Shown: positions 55,058 to 64,000, counted from the first letter of the stretch. The stretch is DNA of 64,000 nucleotides from Candidatus Tepidiaquacellales bacterium UBA6667 (GCA_002455255.1 DKKL01000034.1:71731-135730), one strand, 5' to 3'. Translations and numbers: made by a program. Notes: generated from the sequence alone by a model not told the origin.

Positions 55058-56986
55058 TTAATAAGTAATATTACTCATGTCACTTCTAAATTCCATCGGT
55101 TCGTATTCTTTAACTATCTTTTTCATTAAATACATTAATTCATGCTTAGTACATTTGTTTGCTCTTTCTATTAAATCTTCTATCAGCTTTTCAAGATTTT
55201 CAAATGATACTTTATTATTATTCTGTAATATCATTATTTTTTCATTGGTAGTTTTTCCATACTTCTCTCCTTTGATAAATAATTCCTCAAATAATTTTTC
55301 ACCCGGTCTTAGACCTGTAATTTCTACTTTTATATCTTTATCTACTTCATATCCTGAGAGTTTAATCATATCACAAGCAAGGTCATATACTTTTACTGGT
55401 TTACCCATATCAAGAACGAAAATTTCACCTCCTTCACCAAGTACTGATGACTGAAGAACGAGCTGTACAGCTTCTGGGATTGTCATAAAATATCTTGTGA
55501 TATCAGGATGAGTTATCGTAACAGGACCGCCTTCTTTTATTTGGTTCCTGAATGTGTGAATTACGCTTCCTCGACTTCCAAGAACGTTTCCAAATCTTAC
55601 AGCAACAAAATTATTTTCAAAATTTTTCGCATAATTTAATACAATTAATTCTGCTATCCTCTTTGATGCACCCATTATACTTGTTGGGTTTACTGCTTTA
55701 TCTGTCGAGATTAAAACAAAATTCTTTGTACCATTTCTCACAGCCGATTCCACCAGTATTTTCGTACCTAATACATTGTTAGAAATCGCTTCCACATAGT
55801 TGTGTTCCATTATTGGAACATGTTTATGTGCTGCGGCATGATACACTATGTCCGGTTTATATCTTTCAAAAACAACTTCAATCCTGTCTTGAAATCTTAT
55901 ATCTGCAATTACTGTTTTTATTTCTGTTTCAAATGAATCATCTGAGGAAGATTTAATTCTTCTGTTTAATTCCTGCTCAATTTCAAAAACTGAATTCTCA
56001 CCGTGTCCTAATAGAATTATTTGTTTTGGTTTGCATTTTAAAATCTGACGGCATAATTCGCTTCCTATTGATCCACCTGCTCCTGTAATTAAAACTTTGT
56101 TATTCTTTATTAAATGTTTTACATCATTACTTTCTATATTGACAACATTCCTTCTTAATAAATCTTCAATAAGCACTTCACGAATATTTTCAATTCTTAC
56201 ATTCTCACCAAGGAGTTCGAATATTCCGGGAATTATCTGAGTTTTAATTCCTATTTTTTTGCAAATCCCTACAATTTCCCTAATCTCTTCACCTGATGCA
56301 GTCGGCATTGCAATCAATACTTTATCTGCATTATAATCTTTTATAGCGTGTCTTATTTTACTTCTTCCGCCTATCACAGGAATTCCTCTGATTTTCATTC
56401 CTATTTTTGATTTATCATCATCAATAAATCCGATAGGTGTAAAACCTAACTGAGGATTGCGTTGCATTTCTTGTACTATTGAAAGTCCTGCTTTACCTGC
56501 ACCAACTATTATTATTCTTTCAGAATTGTTATGAAGAAAAAATCTTTCTTTCAGTCTTTCAACAATTCTTAATGAAAGACGTGTAATCCCAATAAACATT
56601 ACTGAAAGTAATCCATCAATTATTGGAAGTGAAAGAGGAACTTCATATACATCAAACAATTTAGAAAAATGAAAAATATAAAAGACAACTGACTGTATTA
56701 GCAATACGAAGCAACTTATTATTATTAATCTTATTACTTCATCAATACTCGCATATTGCCAATATCTTTTATACAATCCGAGCAGAAAGAACAAACTAAT
56801 CTTAATAAGCATAAAAAGTATAACCGTCGAATATATACCATATGTATATTCAGACAGATTTACATTCCAATCAGTTCTTATAAAAAGTGCAATGAATGGA
56901 ATAATGAGAAAAGCAAAGAAGTCCAGCACAAAAAAATGCCTATTTCTGATTTTCGAAACGCTGCTATATAGATATTCTATTGCCAT
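55058..56986 (-). CDS. Membrane-bound nucleotide-sugar 4,6-dehydratase (PglF/WbpM/CapD-like)
   Basis: A 642-residue protein. Four N-terminal membrane segments (about 20-130), a CoA-binding-like Rossmann region (RIIIVGAGKAGLSIVQEM, near residue 158), then the dehydratase domain with NKVLITGAGGSIGSEL (near 300), ADIRFQDRIEVVF, HAAAHKHVPIMEHN, STDKAVNPTSIMGASKR (Met in place of the usual SDR Tyr, as in this family) and VRFGNVLGSRGSVI. It converts a UDP-N-acetylhexosamine to a 4-keto-6-deoxy sugar. Two dehydratases (this and PseB) suggest two different 6-deoxy amino sugars in the glycan. Confidence 0.9.
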   Translation of the reverse strand: MAIEYLYSSVSKIRNRHFFVLDFFAFLIIPFIALFIRTDWNVNLSEYTYGIYSTVILFMLIKISLFFLLGLYKRYWQYASIDEVIRLIIISCFVLLIQSVVFYIFHFSKLFDVYEVPLSLPIIDGLLSVMFIGITRLSLRIVERLKERFFLHNNSERIIIVGAGKAGLSIVQEMQRNPQLGFTPIGFIDDDKSKIGMKIRGIPVIGGRSKIRHAIKDYNADKVLIAMPTASGEEIREIVGICKKIGIKTQIIPGIFELLGENVRIENIREVLIEDLLRRNVVNIESNDVKHLIKNNKVLITGAGGSIGSELCRQILKCKPKQIILLGHGENSVFEIEQELNRRIKSSSDDSFETEIKTVIADIRFQDRIEVVFERYKPDIVYHAAAHKHVPIMEHNYVEAISNNVLGTKILVESAVRNGTKNFVLISTDKAVNPTSIMGASKRIAELIVLNYAKNFENNFVAVRFGNVLGSRGSVIHTFRNQIKEGGPVTITHPDITRYFMTIPEAVQLVLQSSVLGEGGEIFVLDMGKPVKVYDLACDMIKLSGYEVDKDIKVEITGLRPGEKLFEELFIKGEKYGKTTNEKIMILQNNNKVSFENLEKLIEDLIERANKCTKHELMYLMKKIVKEYEPMEFRSDMSNITY

Positions 56987-57167
56987 TTATTTAAAGAGGC
57001 GCTTATTAACTTATTAATTTAAAATAAATAATTCTATTATAAAATAACAAATTAAATCCCAAAATAACTAATCAAATCTGAGTAAAAAATCTCCCAAAAG
57101 CAAAAATAATCACTTAAATGAATTTCTCAAAGCACAACTTTGGACAAAACTCATTTACGCAATTTTC

Positions 57168-57200
57168 TAAAAATCAGTTTTAAAAAATAAATGATTTTTA
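57168..57200 (-). terminator. Weak AT-only hairpin downstream of acpS
   Basis: An 8-bp stem AAAAATCA/TGATTTTT (57169-57176 with 57192-57199) around a 15-nt loop, 24 nt past the acpS stop on the minus strand. All but one pair are A-T and the following U run is short, so termination would be weak. Given for completeness because nothing else marks the end of this gene run. Confidence 0.3.
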
Positions 57201-57222
57201 TTATTAAATTATAAACGGATTA

Positions 57223-57585
57223 TTAATCTTCGCAAATTACTACTGCACAGGCATAATCATCAGTATGAGAAATACTCACCTGAAATTTATAGAGGAAAAA
57301 TCCTTTGTCAATGATTTGGTGAATAAAAGGTTTCCCTTTTTTATCATTTATAATTTCAATGTCTTTCCACGAAAATTCTTTGCCTACTCCGGTTCCGATA
57401 GCTTTGGAATATGCTTCTTTGGCTGCATATCTTCCCGCAAAATGAAGCTCTGGCTTAGAAAATGATTTGCAATACTCAATTTCTTTTTCTGTAAGAATAC
57501 GGGAATAAAATTTTTCACCAAATTTTTCTATAACTCCTCTTATTCTTTTGATATCAACGATATCAGTTCCAACTCCTATAACCAT
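57223..57585 (-). CDS. acpS: Holo-[acyl-carrier-protein] synthase
   Basis: Transfers 4'-phosphopantetheine from CoA to apo-ACP. The 120 residues match the family's 115-130. Metal-binding Asp in VIGVGTDIVDIKRI (Asp8), second motif HFAGRYAAKEAYSKA (Glu near residue 58, with the conserved WxxKEA variant), and VSISHTDDYACAVVI near the end, typical for AcpS. It starts 1 nt from the HAD gene end, so they are probably cotranscribed. Confidence 0.93.
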   Translation of the reverse strand: MVIGVGTDIVDIKRIRGVIEKFGEKFYSRILTEKEIEYCKSFSKPELHFAGRYAAKEAYSKAIGTGVGKEFSWKDIEIINDKKGKPFIHQIIDKGFFLYKFQVSISHTDDYACAVVICED

Positions 57586-58271
57586 TAAATTTTATTATTT
57601 AAATTATTAATAATTTCTGTTAATTCTGAAATATCTTTTATATCAAAATCAGATCCGGGATTTAATGTATTAAATGTATCTCCGTATCTTGCAAATACTG
57701 TTTTCATTCCTACTGATTTTGCTCCAACTACATCGCGTTCAGCCCAGTCACCAATCATTAAACATTCTTCCGCTTTCAGATTTAATCTTTCTAATGCAAG
57801 ATTAAAAGGTACGGGTGATGGTTTTCTTTCGTTGCTGTCGCTGAAAGTTACCACAACATCAAAAAGATGATGAAAATTTAAATATGATAATCTAAGCCAT
57901 GCTTCTTTGCCGGGAGCATCTGAAACAACCGCAAGCTTAAGACCGTTTTTTATTAATGTAAGCAAAGTTGGTAATACTTTTGGATATGGTTTTAAAGCAG
58001 CTTCTCTTGCAGTTCTGTAAGCGACAATTCCCGCAGACAAAATTTTATAATCAATTTTTCCGGTTAAATCTATCAGAAGTTTATCAAAAACTTCCTGATA
58101 CTCTATACCTCTGTCTTTATAAATTTCATCAACTTTTTTTTGGATAAATTCTGATGAGTGATTTAGACCCGCATCTATCATTGCATGAATAGCAGCATTA
58201 ACAGCAGATGATTTCAAGAACATAAAATCTACAAGTGTATTATCCAAATCAAATATGACTGCTTTAATCAT
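57585..58271 (-). CDS. HAD-superfamily hydrolase (phosphatase)
   Basis: A 228-residue HAD phosphatase with a helical cap. Motif I AVIFDLDNTLVDFM (Asp9, Asp11), motif II LAVVSDAPGKEAW near residue 107, and motif III/IV ECLMIGDWAERDVVGAKSVG near 160-180. It is similar to phosphoglycolate-phosphatase-type enzymes; substrate unknown. Overlaps the Fur gene by 4 nt and acpS by 1 nt. Confidence 0.85.
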   Translation of the reverse strand: MIKAVIFDLDNTLVDFMFLKSSAVNAAIHAMIDAGLNHSSEFIQKKVDEIYKDRGIEYQEVFDKLLIDLTGKIDYKILSAGIVAYRTAREAALKPYPKVLPTLLTLIKNGLKLAVVSDAPGKEAWLRLSYLNFHHLFDVVVTFSDSNERKPSPVPFNLALERLNLKAEECLMIGDWAERDVVGAKSVGMKTVFARYGDTFNTLNPGSDFDIKDISELTEIINNLNNKI

Positions 58272-58690
58272 TTGATTAACTCCTTACACTCCGAGCATGT
58301 CCCAAAAAATTCAAGCGAATGGGATATATCTTCATAACCTTTTTTCTTTAAATCTTTTTCAATTTCATTTGTGATGCATCTGTCTATATTCTCTATTTTT
58401 TTACAAACATTACAAACTATATGATGATGGTGATGTCTGTCAATTATAAGTTCGTATCTTTTGTATTCGTCATTAAAGTTTATTTCATTTACAAACTTTG
58501 CTTTAATGAATGAGTTTAATGTTCTGTAAACTGTCGCAAGATCGGTTTTTCTGTTTTTTATTTTCTTATGTATCTCAGCAATGGTTAGCGGTTTATGATT
58601 TTCCCTTAAAATTTTTATAATTTCAAGTCGTGGATTAGTTATCCGTAAACTATTATCTGACAATATTTTTTTATACTCATCATTTATCAT
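58268..58690 (-). CDS. Fur-family metalloregulator
   Basis: A 140-residue Fur/PerR/Zur-type repressor. N-terminal winged helix ([20 protein letters not shown] and [14 protein letters not shown], about 12-60), the histidine-rich sensor strand [14 protein letters not shown] near residue 80, and two zinc CxxC pairs, CNVC and CSEC. Whether it senses iron, zinc or peroxide is not determinable. ATG 58690 is used because it starts the family-type N-terminus; an upstream ATG would add 15 non-conserved residues and overlap the hydroxyacyl-CoA dehydrogenase gene by 56 nt, compared with 11 nt here. Confidence 0.88.
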   Translation of the reverse strand: MINDEYKKILSDNSLRITNPRLEIIKILRENHKPLTIAEIHKKIKNRKTDLATVYRTLNSFIKAKFVNEINFNDEYKRYELIIDRHHHHHIVCNVCKKIENIDRCITNEIEKDLKKKGYEDISHSLEFFGTCSECKELIK

Positions 58691-59549
58691 ATGAGTAAAA
58701 TCCTTTGCCTGTTTTCCTGCCAAGTAATCCGGCATCTACCATTTTTTTCTGAATAAAATTTGGTCTGTATTTCGGATCGTTAAAGTAAGCATCATATACA
58801 GATTTAGTAACAGAAAAATTTATATCAATTCCAATCAAATCCATAAGTTCAAAAGGACCCATAGCAAAACCTCCGCAATTTTTCATTACATTATCAATTG
58901 TCTTATAATCGGCTGTCCCTTCACTTAATATTTTTAATGCCTCTCCATAAAAAGGACGGGCTATTCTGTTCACAATAAAAGCGGGAGTATCTTTTGTAAA
59001 TACCGAGACTTTGTTTATTTTTTTGCAAAGTTCATAAGTGAGCAAAGTTGTTTTTTCATCTGTAAAATCTCCGTTTATTATTTCAACAAGTTTCATAATA
59101 TTCGCAGGATTAAAAAAATGCATCCCTATCACTCTGCCTCTGTTTTTTTTAACAAAAGTTGAAATTAATGTAACTGAAATTGATGATGTATTGGTTGCAA
59201 AAACTGCATTTTCAGAACATAGCTCATCAAGCTTTCTGAATGTTTCTTTTTTAATTTCAATATTTTCAGGAACTGCTTCTATAAAAAAATCACCGCTTGA
59301 TAAGTCTTCAAATTTATTTGTGAAGTGAAGTCTATCCAAAGCATCATTTTTTTCATCTGAAGTTATTTTAGATTTTTCAACTGCTTTGTTCAAATTTTTA
59401 AGTATATATTCGCCTGATTTGCCTAATATTTCTTCACTCACATCATATAATATAACTTTAAAACCTGCGAGTATGCATGAAATGGCTATGCCTGAACCCA
59501 TTGTTCCGGAACCGAGAACTCCAATAGTTTTTATGTCAGATAGTTTCAT
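58680..59549 (-). CDS. 3-hydroxybutyryl-CoA (3-hydroxyacyl-CoA) dehydrogenase
   Basis: A 289-residue NAD-dependent enzyme, oxidising (S)-3-hydroxyacyl-CoA to 3-ketoacyl-CoA in beta-oxidation or butyrate-type metabolism. NAD loop [17 protein letters not shown] (about 9-25), [13 protein letters not shown] near 116, [17 protein letters not shown] (catalytic His, near 140), and [14 protein letters not shown] near 188. It is of the short Hbd/PaaH type, without the hydratase domain. Overlaps the Fur gene by 11 nt. Confidence 0.93.
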   Translation of the reverse strand: MKLSDIKTIGVLGSGTMGSGIAISCILAGFKVILYDVSEEILGKSGEYILKNLNKAVEKSKITSDEKNDALDRLHFTNKFEDLSSGDFFIEAVPENIEIKKETFRKLDELCSENAVFATNTSSISVTLISTFVKKNRGRVIGMHFFNPANIMKLVEIINGDFTDEKTTLLTYELCKKINKVSVFTKDTPAFIVNRIARPFYGEALKILSEGTADYKTIDNVMKNCGGFAMGPFELMDLIGIDINFSVTKSVYDAYFNDPKYRPNFIQKKMVDAGLLGRKTGKGFYSYDK

Positions 59550-59596
59550 TATATAATATAAAATTTCTTAAATGGAGATTATATTCAAAAAAATTA

Positions 59597-60850
59597 TTAA
59601 TTAAATAGTTTAAGTTTCTTATTTGCCAATAGAAAATCAGATACAACATAAAATGAACCTGTAACCAATAACAAATCTTTTTTGGTAATAATTGATTTTG
59701 CAATTTTGAGGGCTTCTGATAAATTTTCTGACAAAATTAATTTTTTTTTATTTTTAAAATATTCTTTTAGTTCGTCACTGCCAAGTGAACGCTTAATCTC
59801 AGCTTTGGTTAATATTATTTTTTCTGAATTTAGTTTTTCGATTTCCTTTGCACATTTATTTATATCTTTGTCTGCCATTAATCCGAAGATTACAATAAGT
59901 TTATTATGTTTATAATTTTTTAGATTTGATTTCAAGTTTGATAATGCCTGCGGGTTGTGAGAGACATCTGTTATAACAATAGGGTTACTGTGGATTTTTT
60001 CAAATCTTCCGTGAAAATGTGAATTTACGGAAACATTTTTTATGCCTGATTTAATATCAGATTTTTTAATATTAAACCTGTAATAAAAATTTAAAACTGT
60101 TATTACAGACATTACGGTATTTAAATTTATCTTTTGATAGTCAGGACTAATTTTTACATCTGTAACAAATTTTTCAAATAGTTTTTCTTTATCGGAATTT
60201 ATGTAATGAGTTTTTAGTTTTTCACATTTCTCTTCAATAATTTTGTATGAAATTTTAGGAAGTTTACCAGTCACACAAAACGATTTTTTTTTAATTATTC
60301 CTGCTTTTTCAAATGTTATTTTTTCAATACTATTCCCGAGAAACGAAGTGTGGTCTATCCCGATTGCCGTTATAACCGAAACCAAAGGGTTTAAAACATT
60401 TGTAGAATCAAGCCGTCCGCCAAGTCCTGTTTCAATTACTGCTACATCTGCTTTTTTAACACTGAAATATTCAAACGCCATTGCAGTTGTAACTTCAAAA
60501 AAACTCGGATTAATTTTTTTAATTACAGATTTAATATTTTCTGTAAATGTGATAATAAAATTTTTAGTTATTAAATTTCCGTTCACAGAAATTCTTTCAC
60601 GGAAATCGAGTATGTGAGGTGATGTATAAAGTGCGGTTTTATATCCTGATTCTATTAATATAGAATTCAAGTAAGAGGAAACACTTCCCTTCCCGTTAGT
60701 TCCTGCGATGTGTATAGACTTAAAGTTTTTTTGAGGATTTCCGAGATGCTCAAGAAGATAATTAATATTATTTAGATTATACTTTATACCCAGTCTTTCA
60801 AGACTGAACAAATAATTAATTACCTTTTTATATGAAGAACTATCATCCAA
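59597..60850 (-). CDS. folC: Folylpolyglutamate synthase/dihydrofolate synthase
   Basis: A 417-residue Mur-ligase-type enzyme adding glutamates to folate. IHIAGTNGKGSVSSYLN near residue 46 (P-loop), YTSPHILDFRERI near 79, ETGLGGRLDSTNV near 140, and ITAIGIDHTSFLGNS near 160 are FolC signatures. The C-terminal domain has ITDVSHNPQAL near 293. It lies 16 nt after ccmF ends and is probably in the same transcript. Confidence 0.93.
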   Translation of the reverse strand: MDDSSSYKKVINYLFSLERLGIKYNLNNINYLLEHLGNPQKNFKSIHIAGTNGKGSVSSYLNSILIESGYKTALYTSPHILDFRERISVNGNLITKNFIITFTENIKSVIKKINPSFFEVTTAMAFEYFSVKKADVAVIETGLGGRLDSTNVLNPLVSVITAIGIDHTSFLGNSIEKITFEKAGIIKKKSFCVTGKLPKISYKIIEEKCEKLKTHYINSDKEKLFEKFVTDVKISPDYQKINLNTVMSVITVLNFYYRFNIKKSDIKSGIKNVSVNSHFHGRFEKIHSNPIVITDVSHNPQALSNLKSNLKNYKHNKLIVIFGLMADKDINKCAKEIEKLNSEKIILTKAEIKRSLGSDELKEYFKNKKKLILSENLSEALKIAKSIITKKDLLLVTGSFYVVSDFLLANKKLKLFN

Positions 60851-60866
60851 TCAATTTAAATATTAA

Positions 60867-63146
60867 TTAACTGATGATTTCTTTTTTTCTTTTAATAATA
60901 GATATGAAAAAGCCAAGAACAAGAATAACAGTTCCCGCCCAAAGTATATTTATAAAAGGTTTAACTGACGCATTAACGATTAATGATTCCGCTGTAACGT
61001 CACCTTCTTTTGGTTCTTTTGTTCTGTTATCAACAATAGCAATAGTAGCCGTAGCACCACCTTGATCTTCTCCTACTATATTCATTTTTACAAAATAAAA
61101 ACTGTAATTGCTGTTATCTGTCATCCTGGTTTCAAAATATTCAGGATTTCCCTGCACATATTTTATTTTTGGAAGTAATGTTTCTGTATATTTAGAATCT
61201 TTCACTTTGATTTTAGCTCCGAGTTCAAAGTTTCCTGATTGAATTTCTTCACCCCCAGGTGTCATCGTTCCCATATCAAAATCAATAAACTCAACATTTA
61301 CTTCACCAATTTGTTTTATCTCCCCTTTTTTAAACACAACCATATCAGTATCGCTGAAAACCTCCGGCTCTACTAACCCCATCGGAGAAATATATAAATC
61401 TTTCGTAGTGAAATTTGCTATATCAGGATTTTTCATAACACCTTCTGAGAAACTGCTGTAATACATTACAGGTTTCAACACCATTTCCTTACCGTCTTTC
61501 TCAAGTAAAATATTGAAGTGATATTTTGTATCAGTTTTGTTATTTGGATCTTCAAACGTGCTTGCACCTATATACGTCATTGTATAACCGAAAGCATTCA
61601 CAGGTTTATTTATCTCTAAAGTTATATTTTCATCTCTGCTGTATTTAGAAGAAGCAATGATTCCAAGAAAAAGCAAAGCCAAACCTATATGTGCAATATA
61701 AGCACCTACATTATCTTTTTGTTTTTTGAATACTCTAACTGCTATTTCAGCATTTACAAAGAAAGAAAACAAAGCAGCAAGTGCAAAAATTGCAAATAGA
61801 AAATCCTGAACACCGACTATTACAAGCCCTACCGTTACTATCGAAGCAAGAATTAACGGAAATATGAGACCTTTGAAAAATGTTTTGTCATCAGAGGTTT
61901 TCCATTTAAGCAATAAACTCATTCCGTTTATAAATGCAATCAGTATTGCAATCGGCAAATTCATTTTATTGTAAAACTCAATATCAATAGAACCCTTTGC
62001 TATAATAGGCCAGCTTGTTCCTGCAAGTATAACTATTGCCGATGCACAAAGTGTAAGCGACCCTACAAACAATGCAGACTCCCTTGTCATTAATTTATTA
62101 GGCTCATCGTTCAATCTTCGTAACTCTTTAAATCTGAAAATAAATGCAAGTAAAGAAATTAAAATGAATGAAGAAATAAATACAATCAATGATAGATATA
62201 CTTCCTGTCCCGGATCTACAAAAGAGTGTACTGAAGAATCACCAAGTATTCCGCTTCGTGTGAGAAATGTTGAGTATAAAACAAGTAAATATGCCGATAT
62301 ACAAAGTATTAGATTTGTTTTTTTATAACCACCTGTCCTTTTTTGTGCTACCATAGTATGCACCGCTGCTACTATTATAATCCAAGGTATCAAAGAAGAA
62401 TTTTCAACCGGATCCCATGCCCAATAACCACCCCATCCGAGAACACCATAAGCCCAATAACCACCCATCATAATACCCAATCCTAAAATTCCACCGCTGA
62501 ACAAAAGCCAAGGCAAAGCAAAATTAATCCAATCCTTGTATCTGTTTTTCATAAGAGTTGCAATGGCAAAGCAAAACGGAACAGCCATTGAAGAAAAACC
62601 AACAAAGAGTGTAGGGGGATGAATTGACATCCAGAAATTCTGTAAGAGTGGATTTAATCCTCTGCCATCCTGCGGAATAAATCCATATTCCACTTCACCG
62701 GCAAAAGAATCCCAAACATAATTAAAAGGAGATTTTAGTATAAGTATAAAAGCGAGAAAACCGAGTACGAGAGAAAATACTGCCATAACCTGCGGTTCAA
62801 GTCTGTCACCTTTTGAAAGGTATCGCATAAGAAAAATACCGATAACAGCAGTCATAAAAGTCCAAAGCATAAAACTTCCCTCTTGACCTGAATAGAATGT
62901 AGAAATCAAAAGTGCAAGTCCTAATTCACGATTGCTTTGTTCCCATACATACGTATATTGAAACTGATGATCAAGAATATTGAATAGAAGAAAAGCAGAA
63001 GCAGCAATAACGCTTGCTGCAGAAATATTATAAAAAATTCTTCCGAATTTTATCATTTTATCTCTTCCAAAATGGACGAGTAAAAATGATATTATAGAAA
63101 GTACGGCAAATATAGTTGCCGAGTATATTAAAAATTTTCCTAACAT
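60867..63146 (-). CDS. ccmF: Cytochrome c haem lyase subunit CcmF-like
   Basis: A 759-residue inner-membrane protein of the system I cytochrome c maturation pathway, ligating haem to apocytochrome. Many transmembrane segments; the periplasmic WWD haem-binding region is recognisable as GVLGWGGYWAWDPVENSSLI (about residues 234-253), preceded by HPPTLFVGFSSMAVPF with its His near residue 175 and followed by FLTRSGILGDSSVHSF near 295. A large soluble segment lies near residues 500-725, longer than in E. coli CcmF. Spacing to ccmE is 3 nt. Confidence 0.92.
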   Translation of the reverse strand: MLGKFLIYSATIFAVLSIISFLLVHFGRDKMIKFGRIFYNISAASVIAASAFLLFNILDHQFQYTYVWEQSNRELGLALLISTFYSGQEGSFMLWTFMTAVIGIFLMRYLSKGDRLEPQVMAVFSLVLGFLAFILILKSPFNYVWDSFAGEVEYGFIPQDGRGLNPLLQNFWMSIHPPTLFVGFSSMAVPFCFAIATLMKNRYKDWINFALPWLLFSGGILGLGIMMGGYWAYGVLGWGGYWAWDPVENSSLIPWIIIVAAVHTMVAQKRTGGYKKTNLILCISAYLLVLYSTFLTRSGILGDSSVHSFVDPGQEVYLSLIVFISSFILISLLAFIFRFKELRRLNDEPNKLMTRESALFVGSLTLCASAIVILAGTSWPIIAKGSIDIEFYNKMNLPIAILIAFINGMSLLLKWKTSDDKTFFKGLIFPLILASIVTVGLVIVGVQDFLFAIFALAALFSFFVNAEIAVRVFKKQKDNVGAYIAHIGLALLFLGIIASSKYSRDENITLEINKPVNAFGYTMTYIGASTFEDPNNKTDTKYHFNILLEKDGKEMVLKPVMYYSSFSEGVMKNPDIANFTTKDLYISPMGLVEPEVFSDTDMVVFKKGEIKQIGEVNVEFIDFDMGTMTPGGEEIQSGNFELGAKIKVKDSKYTETLLPKIKYVQGNPEYFETRMTDNSNYSFYFVKMNIVGEDQGGATATIAIVDNRTKEPKEGDVTAESLIVNASVKPFINILWAGTVILVLGFFISIIKRKKEIIS

Positions 63147-63149
63147 TAA

Positions 63150-63545
63150 TTAAATTTCCTTTTTTATATCTTCAGGAGATGCTTCATATTTTGAAGGACA
63201 TTTTGTTAATATATCTGAAGCTAAAAAATTTCCGTCTTTTATTTTACCTTTAACAACTATTGCTTCGGCTACTTCAAAATTATTTGGTTTAGCACCTTCA
63301 TAGATTACTTTCATTTCAGTATTGCTGTCATCCTTCATATGAAATACGAATGTATTTGAATTGCCGTCAAACTTAGTTTCTTTATCTTTAAGCCAATACC
63401 CTTTCACTTCAACTTTTCTTAATCTTTTTTCCGCTTCTTTAAAATCAACATATTCTATTTTACTTTCAGAGAAGACTGTGAAAGCAATCGCCCCAAAAAC
63501 GATGATAATGATACCACCTATCCACATTTTTAGTTTGGAATTCAT
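63150..63545 (-). CDS. ccmE: Cytochrome c maturation haem chaperone CcmE
   Basis: A 131-residue periplasmic haem chaperone anchored by one N-terminal segment (MWIGGIIIIVFGAIAFTVF). The OB-fold body has VKGYWLKD, FVFHMKDDSNTEMKVIYEG and the EAIVVKGKIKDGNFLASDI stretch; a haem-binding site motif is expected before the C-terminus. Here ILTKCPSKYE (near residue 112) has a Cys in that region, not the His-Y motif of E. coli (HDENY), so it resembles the Cys-type CcmE variant with CxxxY. Overlaps ccmD by 4 nt (ATGA). Confidence 0.9.
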   Translation of the reverse strand: MNSKLKMWIGGIIIIVFGAIAFTVFSESKIEYVDFKEAEKRLRKVEVKGYWLKDKETKFDGNSNTFVFHMKDDSNTEMKVIYEGAKPNNFEVAEAIVVKGKIKDGNFLASDILTKCPSKYEASPEDIKKEI

Positions 63546-63688
63546 TCTTTAATTCCTTTTTTTTCTAAATCGTTTAGTTTTTTCTCGATTCTGTTAAGAT
63601 ACAATACAATTCCAATCCAAATGATTAGAGTGATAATTAAGACAACGTATAAATCATTAGTTTCGAGGAATGCATAGAGACTATTCAA
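63542..63688 (-). CDS. ccmD: CcmD-like small membrane protein
   Basis: A 48-residue protein read from TTG 63688 to TGA 63542-63544: NSLYAFLETNDLYVVLII, then a membrane segment (VLIITLIIWIGIVLYL), then a charged tail (NRIEKKLNDLEKKG). This topology, one N-terminal TM with a basic/acidic amphipathic tail, is that of CcmD, which links haem-loaded CcmE to the CcmABC complex. TTG overlaps the ccmC stop (TTGA) and the TGA overlaps the ccmE start (ATGA), so it fits perfectly between them. No ATG in frame gives a better start. Confidence 0.85.
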   Translation of the reverse strand: MNSLYAFLETNDLYVVLIITLIIWIGIVLYLNRIEKKLNDLEKKGIKE

Positions 63689-64000
63689 TTTGAACTATTT
63701 TTTAGTTTTAGATTTAAAATTTCCGTTTTCACTTTAAGCTGAAACATATATAAAAATAAAAAAGTAAAACCGACCAATGAAGTCAGAAAAATATATAGCA
63801 TTTTAGGGTCCATATCTATTTTTCCGCGAGAGTTCACAATAGGGTCCGGATGCAATGTATCAACAACTCTTGGCATAATAAAAACAAAAAATGGTACTGT
63901 TACAAAAGCAAGAATCGCATACACTGAACTTAGACGTGCTTTCTGTTCATAGTTATCAAGGGATGCTCTCAATACAAAGTAAGCTCCATAAATTAATAAT
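63685..64000 (-). CDS. ccmC: CcmC-like haem exporter, C-terminal part (truncated by the window edge)
   Basis: The last roughly 105 codons of an integral membrane protein that continues beyond 64000. Frame reads YGAYFVLRASLDNYEQKA, VYAILAFVTVPFFVFIMP, VDTLHPDPIV and MLYIFLTSLVGFTFLFLYMF, ending in a charged tail. The YFVLR and (HP)DP pattern after the fifth segment is that of CcmC, which hands haem to CcmE. Its place directly before ccmD, ccmE and ccmF confirms it. TTG 63972 is an internal codon, not the start. Confidence 0.85.
   Translation of the reverse strand, partial: LLIYGAYFVLRASLDNYEQKARLSSVYAILAFVTVPFFVFIMPRVVDTLHPDPIVNSRGKIDMDPKMLYIFLTSLVGFTFLFLYMFQLKVKTEILNLKLKNSSN

Noticed and set aside
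58691..58735. Upstream start for the Fur-family gene
   Set aside because: The extra 15 residues do not match Fur N-termini and deepen the overlap with the preceding gene; ATG 58690 is better.

Overview
The window is AT-rich DNA, densely packed with genes, from a Gram-negative didermic bacterium. The likeliest home is the Bacteroidetes/Chlorobi/Ignavibacteria side of the tree. Evidence: a PorU-type (gingipain-fold) type IX secretion sortase with a C-terminal sorting-like domain; KdsB for Kdo-containing LPS; a Wzi-like capsule barrel; the short intergenic hairpin repeat whose spurious translation reads CHPERSEGS, common in these genomes; many 4-nt ATGA overlaps; and several TTG starts. Species cannot be read from the sequence alone.

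Layout. (1) 1-440: mostly non-coding, with degenerate hairpin repeats. (2) 441-8189, plus strand: plsC, gatC, kdsB, a GNAT acetyltransferase, pyrG, a P-type ATPase and a DAACS symporter, tightly spaced. (3) 8190-9338: lipoprotein glutathione peroxidase flanked by repeats. (4) 9339-15935, minus strand: PorU, a WecG/TagA glycosyltransferase and a GT4-like enzyme. (5) 16017-18664, plus strand: a VOC protein, an AttH/CrtC-like lipocalin-fold protein and a methyltransferase. (6) 18665-56986, minus strand: a surface-polysaccharide locus of about 38 kb. (7) 57223-60850, minus strand: acpS, HAD phosphatase, Fur-family regulator, 3-hydroxyacyl-CoA dehydrogenase, folC. (8) 60867-64000, minus strand: ccmF, ccmE, ccmD, and ccmC running off the edge.

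The polysaccharide locus, read in its direction of transcription (right to left), has a PglF/CapD-like dehydratase, an outer-membrane barrel, a Wzc tyrosine autokinase and a full pseudaminic-acid-type pathway (PseB, C, G, H, I, with the cytidylyltransferase fused to a class III aminotransferase). Around that pathway sit an aldo/keto reductase, a formyltransferase and a PseA/HisH/HisF amidination set. Then come a Wzy/ligase, a Wzx, a sialyltransferase-like protein, a second polymerase, a GT4, and a WbaP/WcaJ-type initiating phosphosugar transferase. Next is a nine-gene cassette that looks like GDP-D-glycero-D-manno-heptose synthesis (HddA and HddC homologues, GmhA- and GmhB-like proteins, a transaldolase) plus four further enzymes: epimerase, SDR, Gfo/Idh, and a UDP-glucose-dehydrogenase homologue lacking the catalytic cysteine. 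The locus ends with a Wzi-like barrel, a second flippase broken by one base at a T10 tract, a methyltransferase and three glycosyltransferases.

Most notable points: the heptose-derived sugar cassette with its Cys-less dehydrogenase and a local transaldolase; the homopolymer frameshift in the second flippase (error, phase switch or slippage); the aminotransferase/cytidylyltransferase fusion with reductase and formyltransferase, suggesting an unusual nonulosonic acid; a HisF paralogue lacking the first cyclase aspartate; and an easily missed 48-residue ccmD.
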